From positions 1 to 64,000 of the forward strand of contig CAVWAL010000010.1 in NCBI GenBank assembly GCA_963752935.1: 64,000 nt of DNA, written 5' to 3'. This DNA is from RI-153 sp963752935 (GTDB taxonomy: Bacteria > Chloroflexota > Anaerolineae > Caldilineales > Caldilineaceae). Made by a program: the position numbers and the translations under genes. A model generated the notes under the pieces. It saw nothing but the letters and a program-made list of their open reading frames with translations, did not search any database and was not told the origin of the DNA. Positions 35,368 to 44,130 of the stretch are shown here, one piece after another (the stretch's first letter is position 1; each line of letters opens with the position of its first letter).

Positions 35368-35391
35368 CTGCAGGACTAAGAGGAGGTGCAT

Positions 35392-36366
35392 ATGGCTGTT
35401 GCCAGTGAACAACGATTACCAGCGCCCCCGACGGGAAAGCCGTCGCTGCTGGCCCGAATTGTGGGGGTGAAGACGCCTTACCAGGCGCGGCAGGCCCTAT
35501 GGGGATACTTTTTTGCGCTGCCATGGATCGTGGGGTTGCTCATTTTTTGGGGTGGGCCGATTATCGCGTCGGCCTACTTTAGCTTTACGAACTACGAGAT
35601 TATCGGCACAACACGCTGGCTCGGGCTGGCCAACTACGTGCGGGCCTTCACCCAAGATGCTCTCTTCTGGCCATCGCTGGGGCGCACCTTCACCTTTGCG
35701 GTCTTCTATGTGCCGGCCAGTGTCGGCGGAGCGCTCTTGCTGGCCGCCATGCTCAACCAGAAGCTCAAAGGCACCACCTTCTACCGTACGGTCTTCTTCG
35801 TTCCCCACTTGATCCCGGCGGTGGCGTTGGCCGTGTTGTGGACCTATCTGCTTCAGCCCCGCTTTGGGCCGATCAACATGTTCCTGCGCGATCTAGGCAT
35901 TGACAGCCCACCCAATTGGCTGACGTCGCGTGATTCGGCGCTCTACTCGGTGATCCTGATCAACGTATGGGCCGCGGTGGGCGGCAACACCATGTTGATC
36001 TTCCTGGCCGGGTTGCAGGGCGTGCCACAGGAACTATACGAAGCAGCCGACATTGACGGCGCCAGCGCCTGGACAAAATTCCGCCACGTCACCATCCCAC
36101 TGCTGACACCCACGATCTTCTTTAACCTGGTGCTGGGTGTGATCGGGGCGTTGAAAGTCTTCACGACGGCCTGGGTGGCCACGCAAGGCGGTCCTTCGTA
36201 TGCGACCTGGTTCTTTGCCCTCCACATCTACACAGAAGCGTTTGCCTACTTCCGGCTGGGCTACGGCAGTGCCCTGGCCTGGGTGCTGGCGATCATCTTG
36301 ATGATCTTCACGTACTTCCAGGTGCAGACGTCACGGCGCTGGGTGCACTACGAAGGAGGCGACTAG
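35392..36366 (+). CDS. Sugar ABC transporter permease (MalF/UgpA type)
   Basis: A 324-residue inner-membrane protein with six hydrophobic segments (the first is LWGYFFALPWIVGLLIFWGGPIIASAYF). The EAA loop that docks on the ATPase reads ELYEAADIDGASAWTKFRHVTIPLLTP. A strong SD AGGAGGT lies before ATG 35392. It forms a tight operon with the second permease, whose ATG is four bases after this stop. No ATPase gene lies in the cluster, so a shared ATPase encoded elsewhere probably energises it, which is common for CUT1 systems. Confidence 0.92.
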   Translation: MAVASEQRLPAPPTGKPSLLARIVGVKTPYQARQALWGYFFALPWIVGLLIFWGGPIIASAYFSFTNYEIIGTTRWLGLANYVRAFTQDALFWPSLGRTFTFAVFYVPASVGGALLLAAMLNQKLKGTTFYRTVFFVPHLIPAVALAVLWTYLLQPRFGPINMFLRDLGIDSPPNWLTSRDSALYSVILINVWAAVGGNTMLIFLAGLQGVPQELYEAADIDGASAWTKFRHVTIPLLTPTIFFNLVLGVIGALKVFTTAWVATQGGPSYATWFFALHIYTEAFAYFRLGYGSALAWVLAIILMIFTYFQVQTSRRWVHYEGGD

Positions 36367-36369
36367 ATC

Positions 36370-37263
36370 ATGGCCCAACAAACAATTTCAACGTCTGCCT
36401 ATAACCAGCGCGCACGCCAAAACGCCCAACTGTGGCGCATTGCGCTCTACGCCTTTGTGATCTTCCTCTGCGTGTTTTTCGGCTTTCCGATTTTTTGGAC
36501 GTTGATGAGCTCGCTAAAGACGCCGGTGGAAATGTCGGCCTTTCCGCCGCCTATCGTGCCGGCCATACCCCAATGGGAAAATTACTATCAGGTGCTTGTG
36601 ATCCCGCGGATTCCGGTGGTGATATGGGCCTGGAATTCGACGGTGGTCGTGGTTCTGGCGACGTTGGGCACCGTCATCACGGCGGCGTTGGTGGCCTATT
36701 CACTGGCCCGCTTTACCTATCGAGGACGGGACGCGCTCTTCCTGATTACGCTGGCAACAATGATGCTGCCGACCCAGGTGACGCTGATCCCTCAGTTCGT
36801 GCTCTTTTACCGGCTGGAGTGGATCAACACGCTGCTGCCGCTGTGGGTGCCCTATTGGTTCGGCGGCGGCGGTTTTGCCATCTTCCTCATGCGCCAGTTC
36901 TTCCTCTCGCTCCCGCGCGATCTGGATGAAGCGGCCCTGATCGACGGCGCCAGCTATCTACGCATCTTCTGGTCGATCCTCTTGCCGCTGTGTAAACCAA
37001 TCCTGGCGACGCTGGCCATTATCACCACGATCGCCACCTGGAGTGACTTTCTTGGCCCGCTGATCTACCTGAATTCCCCCGAAAAGTTCACCGTCGCCGT
37101 CGGGCTCAATTTCTTCAAAACGACACCTGAAGTGGGCGGTGAACCCATGGAACACTTGCTGATGGCCGCCTGTATTCTCTCCATGATCCCGTTGATCGTG
37201 ATCTTCTTCGTTGGGCAGCGTTTCTTTGTCCAGGGGATCGTGATGTCGGGGATCAAAGGGTAG
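36370..37263 (+). CDS. Carbohydrate ABC transporter permease (MalG/UgpE type)
   Basis: A 297-residue permease with six membrane segments. The EAA loop reads DLDEAALIDGASYLRIFWSILLPLCKP. LKTPVEMSAFPP after the first membrane helix is typical of the MalG branch. It pairs with the permease ending four bases upstream. The imported solute is unknown, but the flanking amidohydrolase and SelA-like enzyme point to an N-substituted sugar acid or amino acid. Confidence 0.92.
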   Translation: MAQQTISTSAYNQRARQNAQLWRIALYAFVIFLCVFFGFPIFWTLMSSLKTPVEMSAFPPPIVPAIPQWENYYQVLVIPRIPVVIWAWNSTVVVVLATLGTVITAALVAYSLARFTYRGRDALFLITLATMMLPTQVTLIPQFVLFYRLEWINTLLPLWVPYWFGGGGFAIFLMRQFFLSLPRDLDEAALIDGASYLRIFWSILLPLCKPILATLAIITTIATWSDFLGPLIYLNSPEKFTVAVGLNFFKTTPEVGGEPMEHLLMAACILSMIPLIVIFFVGQRFFVQGIVMSGIKG

Positions 37264-37399
37264 TGCAGACGGTTTCAGAACTTATTGTGCCGCTGTGGCC
37301 GCTTGGTCACCCAGCCGCCCACAGGAGGACCCTGGAAGAGCGAAGAGCAGCCTTTATCGATCCATTTCAACGGCCATCCACAGTCTGCAGGAGAGAAAC

Positions 37400-38776
37400 A
37401 TGAACCGCAAGATTACACGGAGATCCTTTGTCAAAGGCCTGAGTGTCGCCGGGCTAGGCATCACCAGTGCGCAACTGCTGGCGGCCTGCGCGCCGTCAGC
37501 CCCTTCACCCAGCGCCGCCCCCGATGCCGCCGGTGCCGATTCGGCTCCAGCCGCCACCGACGTAACGCTACGCGTCCAGGTGCCGGCCACGGCTGAGTCT
37601 GCAATGCCCACCATCATGGCGCAACGCTATCAAGATGAGAGCGGCGTAGAGGTGGTGATCGAAGAGACCATCTATACTGAGATCGAAACCAAGACCCAGA
37701 CCGGTTTTATCTCCAACACCCTCCAGGATCTGCTTTACGGCCATCATCGCTGGCTCTTCATCAACTACCTCAAGGGCATCTACATGGAGATCGACGACCT
37801 GATGGCGTCGGATCCGCTGCCCGATTACGAGGATATGTACCCGAGCATCATGGCCGGCAATTCATTCGACGGCAAGAACTTCAGCGTTCCCGGCGTGGTG
37901 CATCCCGGCGGCAATATTGCCGTCAACTTCAACAAGACCATGCTCGAAGAGAAGGGCCTGCCCCTGCCTCAGCTCGGTTGGACAATGAAGGATTGGGAAG
38001 ATCTGGCGCGTGCCGCTGCCGATCCCGACAACGGTATCTTCGGAATGGGCTTCGACGGCATGAACTCGTTCCATTACTACAGCAATACCTCCCGCTCGTT
38101 CGGCGACCCCGGCTCCAAGGATAGCTGGGTGATGAACGAAGAGGGCACCGAGTTCATCTTCAACACCCCGCTGCACGAGGAAATCGGCAACTGGTACGTG
38201 TCCCTGCTCAACGACCGCATCGCCCCGCGCAAGCCCGACTACATCGAGAACTCGGCCGGAAACGTCTTTGTTGGCGGTCTGAACGCCACCCACGCCAGCA
38301 TCGTGGGCAACGTGGCCACCTTCCTCAACCGCATCGACGGCGCCTTTGAGATGGACGCCGTGCCCCTTCCCGTCGGTCCCGAAGGACGTCAGGGCACCTG
38401 CTACTCCGGCAATCAGCACATGATCAGCACCAAGTCGGCCAATCCTGAACAGGCCTACGAACTGCTCAAGATGTTCTCTTCGGGTGAAGCCGGCGTGTTG
38501 ATGGTACTCGAAGGAAAGCTGCAGCCCAACGGTCACAAATCGGCGTGGACCGATCCCAAGGTCAACGAAGTCAACAAGATGTACGGCATCACCGACGAGC
38601 TGTTGAGCGCCGGCATCGAGCCCTTCCCCATGCCCAAGAACACTCGTTTCACCGAGGCCAACAACGCCTTCCTCAACGACATCGATCTGGTCTGGGAAGG
38701 TGAGGCCACGTGGGCCGAGCAAGCGCCGATCATCGCCGAGAAGGTGCAAGCCGTGCTCGACCTGGACCGCCCATAA
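37400..38776 (+). CDS. Extracellular solute-binding lipoprotein, Tat and lipobox signals
   Basis: A 458-residue binding protein of the sugar ABC system. The signal NRKITRRSFVKGLSVAG has the twin-arginine motif and ends in the lipobox LLAACAP, so the folded protein is exported and lipid-anchored. An Ala/Pro/Ser linker precedes the mature domain. Binding-protein features include YGHHRWLFINYLKGIY and GGNIAVNFNKTMLEEKGLPLPQLGWTMKDW. ATG 37400 starts the Tat signal; upstream open codons to 37295 are not family-like. Two stem-loops (38794-38857 and 38882-38906) follow the gene. Confidence 0.9.
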   Translation: MNRKITRRSFVKGLSVAGLGITSAQLLAACAPSAPSPSAAPDAAGADSAPAATDVTLRVQVPATAESAMPTIMAQRYQDESGVEVVIEETIYTEIETKTQTGFISNTLQDLLYGHHRWLFINYLKGIYMEIDDLMASDPLPDYEDMYPSIMAGNSFDGKNFSVPGVVHPGGNIAVNFNKTMLEEKGLPLPQLGWTMKDWEDLARAAADPDNGIFGMGFDGMNSFHYYSNTSRSFGDPGSKDSWVMNEEGTEFIFNTPLHEEIGNWYVSLLNDRIAPRKPDYIENSAGNVFVGGLNATHASIVGNVATFLNRIDGAFEMDAVPLPVGPEGRQGTCYSGNQHMISTKSANPEQAYELLKMFSSGEAGVLMVLEGKLQPNGHKSAWTDPKVNEVNKMYGITDELLSAGIEPFPMPKNTRFTEANNAFLNDIDLVWEGEATWAEQAPIIAEKVQAVLDLDRP

Positions 38777-38793
38777 GATAGAGAATAGAGAGC

Positions 38794-38857
38794 AGAGACC
38801 AGAGATTGGGGATCGTATCGGAATCTGATCGTCAACGAGATCCAATCTCTAGTCTCT
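38794..38857 (+). repeat. 16-bp imperfect inverted repeat after the binding-protein gene
   Basis: AGAGACCAGAGATTGG at 38794-38809 pairs with 38842-38857 with one mismatch across a 32-base loop. It may stabilise the upstream mRNA end. Confidence 0.5.
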
Positions 38858-38881
38858 TCGTCTCTAGTCTCTGATCCTCCG

Positions 38882-38906
38882 CCCCTGTCTTGTGACAGGG
38901 GTTTTT
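38882..38906 (+). terminator. Rho-independent terminator
   Basis: CCCCTGTC, loop TTGT, GACAGGGG, then TTTTT: a textbook intrinsic terminator. It lies only 23 bases before the start of the SelA-like gene, so it probably attenuates read-through from the ABC operon into that gene. Confidence 0.88.
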
Positions 38907-38929
38907 CTTGCCCAAAAGGAGATGTTATT

Positions 38930-40051
38930 ATGGCAGTATTGGAAAGACTGGGATTACGACCGATCCTCAACGCTTCAGCCACGTTGACGAAGTTGGGTGG
39001 ATCGGTGATGCCGCCAGAGGTGGTGGATGCGATGGTGGATGCCGCGCGCAGCTATGTGGACTATCACGAGATGCAGCGGCGTGTGGGGGAACGTATCGCC
39101 GAATTGACCCAGAACGAAGCCGCTTACGTCAGTTCCGGCGCTGCGGCCGGATTGGTGCTGGCGACTGCGGCCTGTATCACCGGCACCGATCCGGCCAAGA
39201 TTGCGCAACTGCCAGACCTCACCGGCCTCAAGAACGAGGTGATCGTGCATCGCTCCCACCGCAACGGATACGATCATGGGGTGCGCCAGGTGGGGGTCAA
39301 ACTGGTGGAAATCGGCGTGGGTGGTACCCATGCCTGGGAGCTAGAGGCGGCCATCAACGAGAAAACGGCGGCCATCTTCTGGTTCCAGGGCGTCATGACC
39401 GGTCATGGGGATCTGCCATTGGAGACGGTGATCGAGATTGCCAATCGCCACAACGTTCCCGTCGTGGTGGACGCGGCCGCGCAGCTCCCGCCTATGGAGA
39501 ATCTCTGGCGCTTCACGCAGATGGGCGTAGCCCTGGCCGTCTTCAGCGGAGGCAAGGAACTGCGCGGTCCGCAGTCGTCGGGGTTGGTGCTGGGTCGCAA
39601 AGAGTTGATCGAGGCGTGTCGTCTGAACGGCAGCCCCAATCACAGCATCGGTCGCCCCATGAAGGTGGGCAAGGAGGAACTGGCCGGCTGTCTGGCCGCC
39701 GTTGAACGCTACGTCAACCTCGATCACAAAGCCAAGGCCCTGGCCGATGAGCAGACTGTGGCCGAATGGTGCGCCGCGTGGAACCACGTCCCCGGCGTCA
39801 AGGCGCAGCGTTCCTTCCCGAATGAGGCCGGGCAACCACTGCCGCGTGTCCATGTCACCTTCGACAGCCATGCCCTGTCGATGAGCCGCGACGCCATCGT
39901 CGACGCCCTCCACAGCGGCGAACAGCACATCGAAGTCGCGCTGGCCGGCAAAGACGGCATCTACGTCAACCCCTGGCTGCTTAACGACGAAGAACGAAAG
40001 ATTGTACAAGAACGCTTGATCGAGATCGTGAGGGAACGGGTCGCGGTGTAG
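38930..40051 (+). CDS. SelA-like PLP-dependent enzyme (DgaE-type aminosugar-acid lyase family)
   Basis: A 373-residue fold-type I pyridoxal-phosphate enzyme related to selenocysteine synthase. The N-terminus LGLRPILNASATLTKLGGSVMPPEV is the SelA-like hallmark. PLP-site features are DAAAQLPPMENLW and the Schiff-base lysine in FSGGKELRGPQSSG (K209). Members such as Salmonella DgaE remove ammonia from D-glucosaminate 6-phosphate. AAAAGGAG lies before ATG 38930. With the EF_0837-type amidohydrolase at 34083 and the ABC genes between, it probably completes a catabolic route for an amino-sugar acid (inference). Confidence 0.85.
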   Translation: MAVLERLGLRPILNASATLTKLGGSVMPPEVVDAMVDAARSYVDYHEMQRRVGERIAELTQNEAAYVSSGAAAGLVLATAACITGTDPAKIAQLPDLTGLKNEVIVHRSHRNGYDHGVRQVGVKLVEIGVGGTHAWELEAAINEKTAAIFWFQGVMTGHGDLPLETVIEIANRHNVPVVVDAAAQLPPMENLWRFTQMGVALAVFSGGKELRGPQSSGLVLGRKELIEACRLNGSPNHSIGRPMKVGKEELAGCLAAVERYVNLDHKAKALADEQTVAEWCAAWNHVPGVKAQRSFPNEAGQPLPRVHVTFDSHALSMSRDAIVDALHSGEQHIEVALAGKDGIYVNPWLLNDEERKIVQERLIEIVRERVAV

Positions 40052-40198
40052 CGATCGCAGCGTCGGTTCGCCGGTTCCTATTCCTCACGCCTCAGCCGCA
40101 CATCAACCGATCGGTTGATCGAGAATTCATCCATCGGGCGGCGCACTTGTAGGCGTCCGGGCGATGACGGCGTACGTGGCTTCCACTAGGATCGAGCC

Positions 40199-41132
40199 AT
40201 GAAAACCGTCATCGAAGTAACCAATTTGAGCAAACGTTACGGCGAGCATATCGCCGTCAACGGCGTGTCGTTTGGGGTGGAGGAAGGCGAGATCTTCGGC
40301 GTCCTCGGCCCCAACGGCGCAGGCAAAAGTACATTGGTAGAGTCGATTGCCGGGCTGCGCGTGCCCGACAGCGGCGTCACTCGTGTGCTGGGGCTGGATC
40401 CGCAGCGCGACAAGGCGGCGCTGCGCAAACAATTGGGCGTCCAGCTTCAAGACAATGTCCTGCCCGACCAGATCAAGGTGTGGGAAGCACTCGATCTCTA
40501 CAGTTCGTTCTACGATCATCCACGCCGACTGGGAGCAACTCCTGCTCGACCTGGGGCTGGCGGAAAAGCGCAACACCGTCTACCGCAGCCTGTCGGGGGG
40601 ACAGCAGCAGCGGCTGTCGATTGCGCTGGCATTGATCGGCAACCCCAGAATCGTCATCCTCGACGAGCTGACCACCGGCCTCGATCCGCAAGCACGGCGC
40701 GTTACCTGGCAGTTGATCGAAGCAGTGCGCAGCCAGGGCGTCACCGTGCTGCTGGTCACCCACTTCATGGAAGAAGCTGAGCATCTGTGCGACCGTATTG
40801 CCCTCATCGATCGGGGACGGCTGGTGGCCCTGGACACGCCGGCGGGTATCGTGGCGCGTACCGGCGGGGAACAGCGCATCCGCTTCCGTCCATCCGCGCC
40901 GCTGGACGAACATCTGCTGCGCCATCTGCCTGAAGTACATGATGTGACCCAGCGCGGTTCGACCGTGATCGTCACCGGCGCAGGGGAACTGCTTACGGTG
41001 GTGACCTCTGTCCTGGCGCGACATCAGATCATCGCCTATGAGTTGCGGCTCGAACAGGCTAACCTTGACGACGCCTTCATCGCCCTGACCGGCCACAAAC
41101 TGGCCGATATGGGGCAGGGAGAAGCGATATGA
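40199..41132 (+). CDS. ABC-2 type exporter ATPase, frameshifted near 40523
   Basis: About 310 residues when repaired. The first frame (from ATG 40199) carries Walker A GPNGAGKST and the Q-loop LGVQLQDNVLPDQIKVWE. After YDHP one extra base (C at about 40523) moves the frame to ADWEQLLLDLGL, signature LSGGQQQRLSIALAL, Walker B IVILDELTTGLDP and the switch His in LLVTHFMEE. It ends at 41132 and overlaps the permease ATG by four bases. It powers export of an unknown compound, as in DrrA-like drug exporters. The single indel in an otherwise perfect gene looks like a sequence error or very recent mutation. Confidence 0.88.
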
Positions 41133-41863
41133 GATCTTTGAGCAAGATTGTCACCATCGAAGCAAAGTTGCTGCTGCGCGAGCCGGGAGCGTGGGTCTCC
41201 GCCGTGTTGTTGCCGATCTTCATCCTCGTCGTTTTGGGGATGATTCCGATGATGCGCACACCGGATCCTGTCTTCGACGGGCTACGCTTCATCGATCTTT
41301 TTGTGCCGTCGCTGGTGGTGATGACGCTGGCCATCATCGGCGTGAATACGCTGCCGGTGCGCCTGGCTTCGTATCGCGAAAAAGGCGTTCTGCGCCGCCT
41401 GGCCACGACGCCGGTCAACCCGGCCTTCCTGCTGGTGGCACAACTGGTCATCAACGTCGGCATGGCCGTCGGTTCGGTGTTATTATTAATCGTAGTTGGG
41501 TGGCTGGCCTTCCAGATCCCGTTGCCCCAGGATCCTGGCGGCTTCGCGCTGGCATTTGGGCTGGGAATGACGTCGCTCTTCGCCCTGGGGCTGCTGATCG
41601 CGGCGCTGGCTCCGTCGAGCCGGGTGGCAACGGCAGCGACGGTGCCTGTCTTCATACTGGTGATGCTGGTGGGCGGCGTCTACGTGCCGCGGATCTTTTT
41701 ACCCGAATTTCTCGTCCGCATCGGCGACTTCACCCCGCCGGGCGTACAGGCCATCCTCGACGCGTGGCAGGGGATTGCGCCCAATCCGCTGCCGCTGGCG
41801 GCGATGGCGGCGGTAACAGTGGCGGCTGGGATGGTAGCGGCGAGGTGGTTTCGGTGGGAGTAG
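41129..41863 (+). CDS. ABC-2 type transporter permease
   Basis: A 244-residue inner-membrane protein with six hydrophobic segments, including FVPSLVVMTLAIIGVNTLPV and ATVPVFILVMLVGGVYVP. YREKGVLRRLATTPVNPAFLLVAQ is the family's conserved cytosolic loop. ATG 41129 overlaps the ATPase stop (ATGA), so the two subunits are translationally coupled. A two-component system follows about 300 bases downstream, a common arrangement for inducible exporters of drugs or cell-envelope compounds. Confidence 0.9.
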   Translation: MRSLSKIVTIEAKLLLREPGAWVSAVLLPIFILVVLGMIPMMRTPDPVFDGLRFIDLFVPSLVVMTLAIIGVNTLPVRLASYREKGVLRRLATTPVNPAFLLVAQLVINVGMAVGSVLLLIVVGWLAFQIPLPQDPGGFALAFGLGMTSLFALGLLIAALAPSSRVATAATVPVFILVMLVGGVYVPRIFLPEFLVRIGDFTPPGVQAILDAWQGIAPNPLPLAAMAAVTVAAGMVAARWFRWE

Positions 41864-41880
41864 ACCCCCTTTCCACAAGC

Positions 41881-42109
41881 CTAACCTTTACCCACAAGTC
41901 CGCAGTCGGCACAGGCCTGGCAAACAGCGGCCGATCTAGGTTCTACGGCTGGGATACTTCTTCGTGATATTGGGCCGGTTGTCGGGGCATGAGGGGGATG
42001 GGACGGAGATCTGCGACAATGGGCGAGACGTCGCCCCCATCCCCCTCGTGCCCGTACCAAGGGTCAAAACGAATCCGCTCTTCATACCCACCCTATGGGT
42101 AAAGGTAAG
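41881..42109 (+). mobile_element. 229-bp MITE-like element, copy 1
   Basis: The ends are CTAACCTTTACCCA (41881-41894) and TGGGTAAAGGTAAG (42096-42109): 14-bp terminal inverted repeats with one mismatch. The interior matches the inverted copy at 58324-58554 along its length, including GATGGGACGGAGATCTGCGA and CCCATCCCCCTCGTGCCCGT. No ORF of its own. CCACAAGC-like sequence occurs on both sides but no clean target duplication was defined. It lies directly upstream of the sensor kinase gene and may supply its leader. Confidence 0.8.
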
Positions 42110-42175
42110 TCCCACAAGCGTGGGGAGCTAGAAAGGGTCAATCTTCGCCGTTGCGACAAGCGAATCAGGAAAACT

Positions 42176-43420
42176 ATGAATCTCTTCCTCCCCATGAAAG
42201 TCAACTGGGATCGTTGGAGCGTCCCCACGCTGGGCTGGCTGCCTTATGTCTCGCTGGTGATCCCCACGATTCTGATGATAGCGCAGGTGCAGGCGATCAC
42301 ACGGGTGCACGTGGAAAGCGCCGGGTTGGTGATCCTGGCGACGGCGTGGACGTACGTCCTCTACACACGTGCGCCGTCGCCGCGCGAGGCACACCTGCCG
42401 CGCATGAGCATCTACTTTGTGGGGATGTTGCTCTTTGCGGGGCTGTTGATGGCGCGGCAGCCGATCTTTTTTGTCTACGCGCTCAGTGGTTTCTTCCACG
42501 CTGCACTGCTGCGCCCGTTCGGGCTTTCGGTGTTGGGCGTGGCCGCCACGTCGACGTTGATTAACACGCTGATGAGCGGCTTTCCCTGGCCCACCATAGA
42601 ACAGTGGTTCATCTTCAGCACCATTATCGTGGTACAGACGGTGACGATTGGCTTCGGCATCATCAGTGCAGAGAAGGGATCGCAACTGAGCGAACAGCGC
42701 AGGCAGGCGGTAGAACGGCTCGAAGCCGCGCTGGAAGAGAACGCCGGTCTGCATGCGCAGTTGTTGGCGCAGGCGCACGAGGCAGGCGTCCACGACGAAC
42801 GACAACGCATGGCCAGAGAGATCCACGATACGCTGGCGCAGGGCTTCATCGGTATCATCACCCAGCTTGAGGCTGCCAAGCAGGCGTCTCAGCGCCCTGA
42901 AGATCAGCAACGTCATCTCGACAACGCCGTGCAACTGGCGCGGCAGAGCCTGGCCGAAGCGCGGCGATCTGTGGAAGCGCTGCGCCCGCACCTGCTGGAA
43001 GAAACTGATCTGCCCGACGCCCTGGTCGATCTGGCCGATCAGTGGTCCAAATTGAATGGGGTTCCAATCCAAACGGTGACCGTAGGCGCCGTCATGCCAT
43101 TGCATTCAGATGTGGAGTTGGCGCTGTTGCGCACAGCCCAGGAAGCGCTGGCCAACGTAGCCAGACACGCCCACGCCACCCGCGCCGGCCTCGCCCTGGC
43201 CTACATGGACGATGTAGTGACGCTGGACATCCGCGACGACGGTGTGGGCTTCGCCGTGGAAAACAACGGCCACGGCGCGGGTTTCGGGCTGACGGCCATG
43301 CGCCAACGGCTGGCCCGTGTGGCCGGCGTATTGACCGTGGAATCTGAACCCGGCAGCGGTACGGCCATCTCCGCCCGCGTGCCCGCCATCGCTCGATTGA
43401 CGGAAGGAGTCGAAACATGA
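42176..43420 (+). CDS. NarL/LiaS-type sensor histidine kinase
   Basis: A 414-residue membrane kinase. The N-terminal half has about six hydrophobic segments and no large extracellular loop, suggesting intramembrane sensing. A coiled-coil stretch (QRRQAVERLEAALEENAGLH) leads to the HisKA_3 dimerisation domain with phospho-acceptor H217 in MAREIHDTLAQGF. The HATPase N-box reads AQEALANVARHAHA and the G1 box DIRDDGVGF. ATG 42176 has CAGGA upstream; the frame is open back to 42095 inside the MITE. Its stop overlaps the response regulator ATG. Confidence 0.9.
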   Translation: MNLFLPMKVNWDRWSVPTLGWLPYVSLVIPTILMIAQVQAITRVHVESAGLVILATAWTYVLYTRAPSPREAHLPRMSIYFVGMLLFAGLLMARQPIFFVYALSGFFHAALLRPFGLSVLGVAATSTLINTLMSGFPWPTIEQWFIFSTIIVVQTVTIGFGIISAEKGSQLSEQRRQAVERLEAALEENAGLHAQLLAQAHEAGVHDERQRMAREIHDTLAQGFIGIITQLEAAKQASQRPEDQQRHLDNAVQLARQSLAEARRSVEALRPHLLEETDLPDALVDLADQWSKLNGVPIQTVTVGAVMPLHSDVELALLRTAQEALANVARHAHATRAGLALAYMDDVVTLDIRDDGVGFAVENNGHGAGFGLTAMRQRLARVAGVLTVESEPGSGTAISARVPAIARLTEGVET

Positions 43421-44058
43421 CGCCGATCAGGCTTCTGATCGTGGACGATCACCCGGTGGTGCGCGATGGCTTGCGCGGCATGTTCGCCGGCGATCCCGAT
43501 TTCCTGGTGCTGGGCGAAGCCACCAACGGCGCCGAAGCAGTGGACCTGGCTCAATCGCTGTGCCCCGACGTCGTCCTCATGGACCTGCGCATGCCCGGCA
43601 TGGACGGCACAAGCGCCATCCGCCGCATGGACGCATTGGGGCTACCAGCGCGGGTGCTCGTCCTCACCACGTACGACACCGACCGCTATATCGTCCCAGC
43701 CGTCGATGCTGGTGCGATCGGCTATCTGCTCAAGGACGCGCCCCGCGCCGAACTACTACGGGCGGTGCGCGCCGCGGCGCGGGGAGAATCGGTCCTTGCA
43801 CCAACGGTGGCGACGCGGCTGCTCAATCAAATGCGTTCACCCACCTACGAAACGCTCAGCGAGCGCGAGATCGAGGTCCTTCATCTCATCACACAAGGGC
43901 TGTCCAACCGGGAAGCCGCCACCAAGCTCTTCATTTCCGAAGCGACGGTCAAGACCCATCTCGTTCACATCTACGCCAAACTCGACGTCAACGACCGCGC
44001 CGCCGCTGTTGCGGCGGCGTATGAGCGCGGACTAATCACGCCGGGTGGATTGCCCTGA
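43417..44058 (+). CDS. NarL/LuxR-family response regulator
   Basis: A 213-residue transcription regulator. The receiver domain has the acidic pocket in LLIVDDHPVVRDG, phospho-acceptor D56 in VVLMDLRMPGMDG and the switch Lys in LLKDAPRAEL. A LuxR helix-turn-helix follows: LSEREIEVLHLITQGLSNRE, then AATKLFISEATVKTHLVHIY. ATG 43417 overlaps the kinase stop by four bases. The likely target is the adjacent ABC-2 exporter operon (inference). Confidence 0.93.
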   Translation: MTPIRLLIVDDHPVVRDGLRGMFAGDPDFLVLGEATNGAEAVDLAQSLCPDVVLMDLRMPGMDGTSAIRRMDALGLPARVLVLTTYDTDRYIVPAVDAGAIGYLLKDAPRAELLRAVRAAARGESVLAPTVATRLLNQMRSPTYETLSEREIEVLHLITQGLSNREAATKLFISEATVKTHLVHIYAKLDVNDRAAAVAAAYERGLITPGGLP

Positions 44059-44130
44059 TGCCTGCCGCATGGGTCGCAGCACACCTCACAAACAGAGAAA
44101 TCACGAAAAACTGGAAAGATACATTCACAC

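Noticed and set aside
42095..42175. Upstream ATG 42095 as the sensor kinase start
   Set aside because: It lies within the terminal repeat of the MITE-like element and adds a basic, non-family leader; ATG 42176 has an SD.
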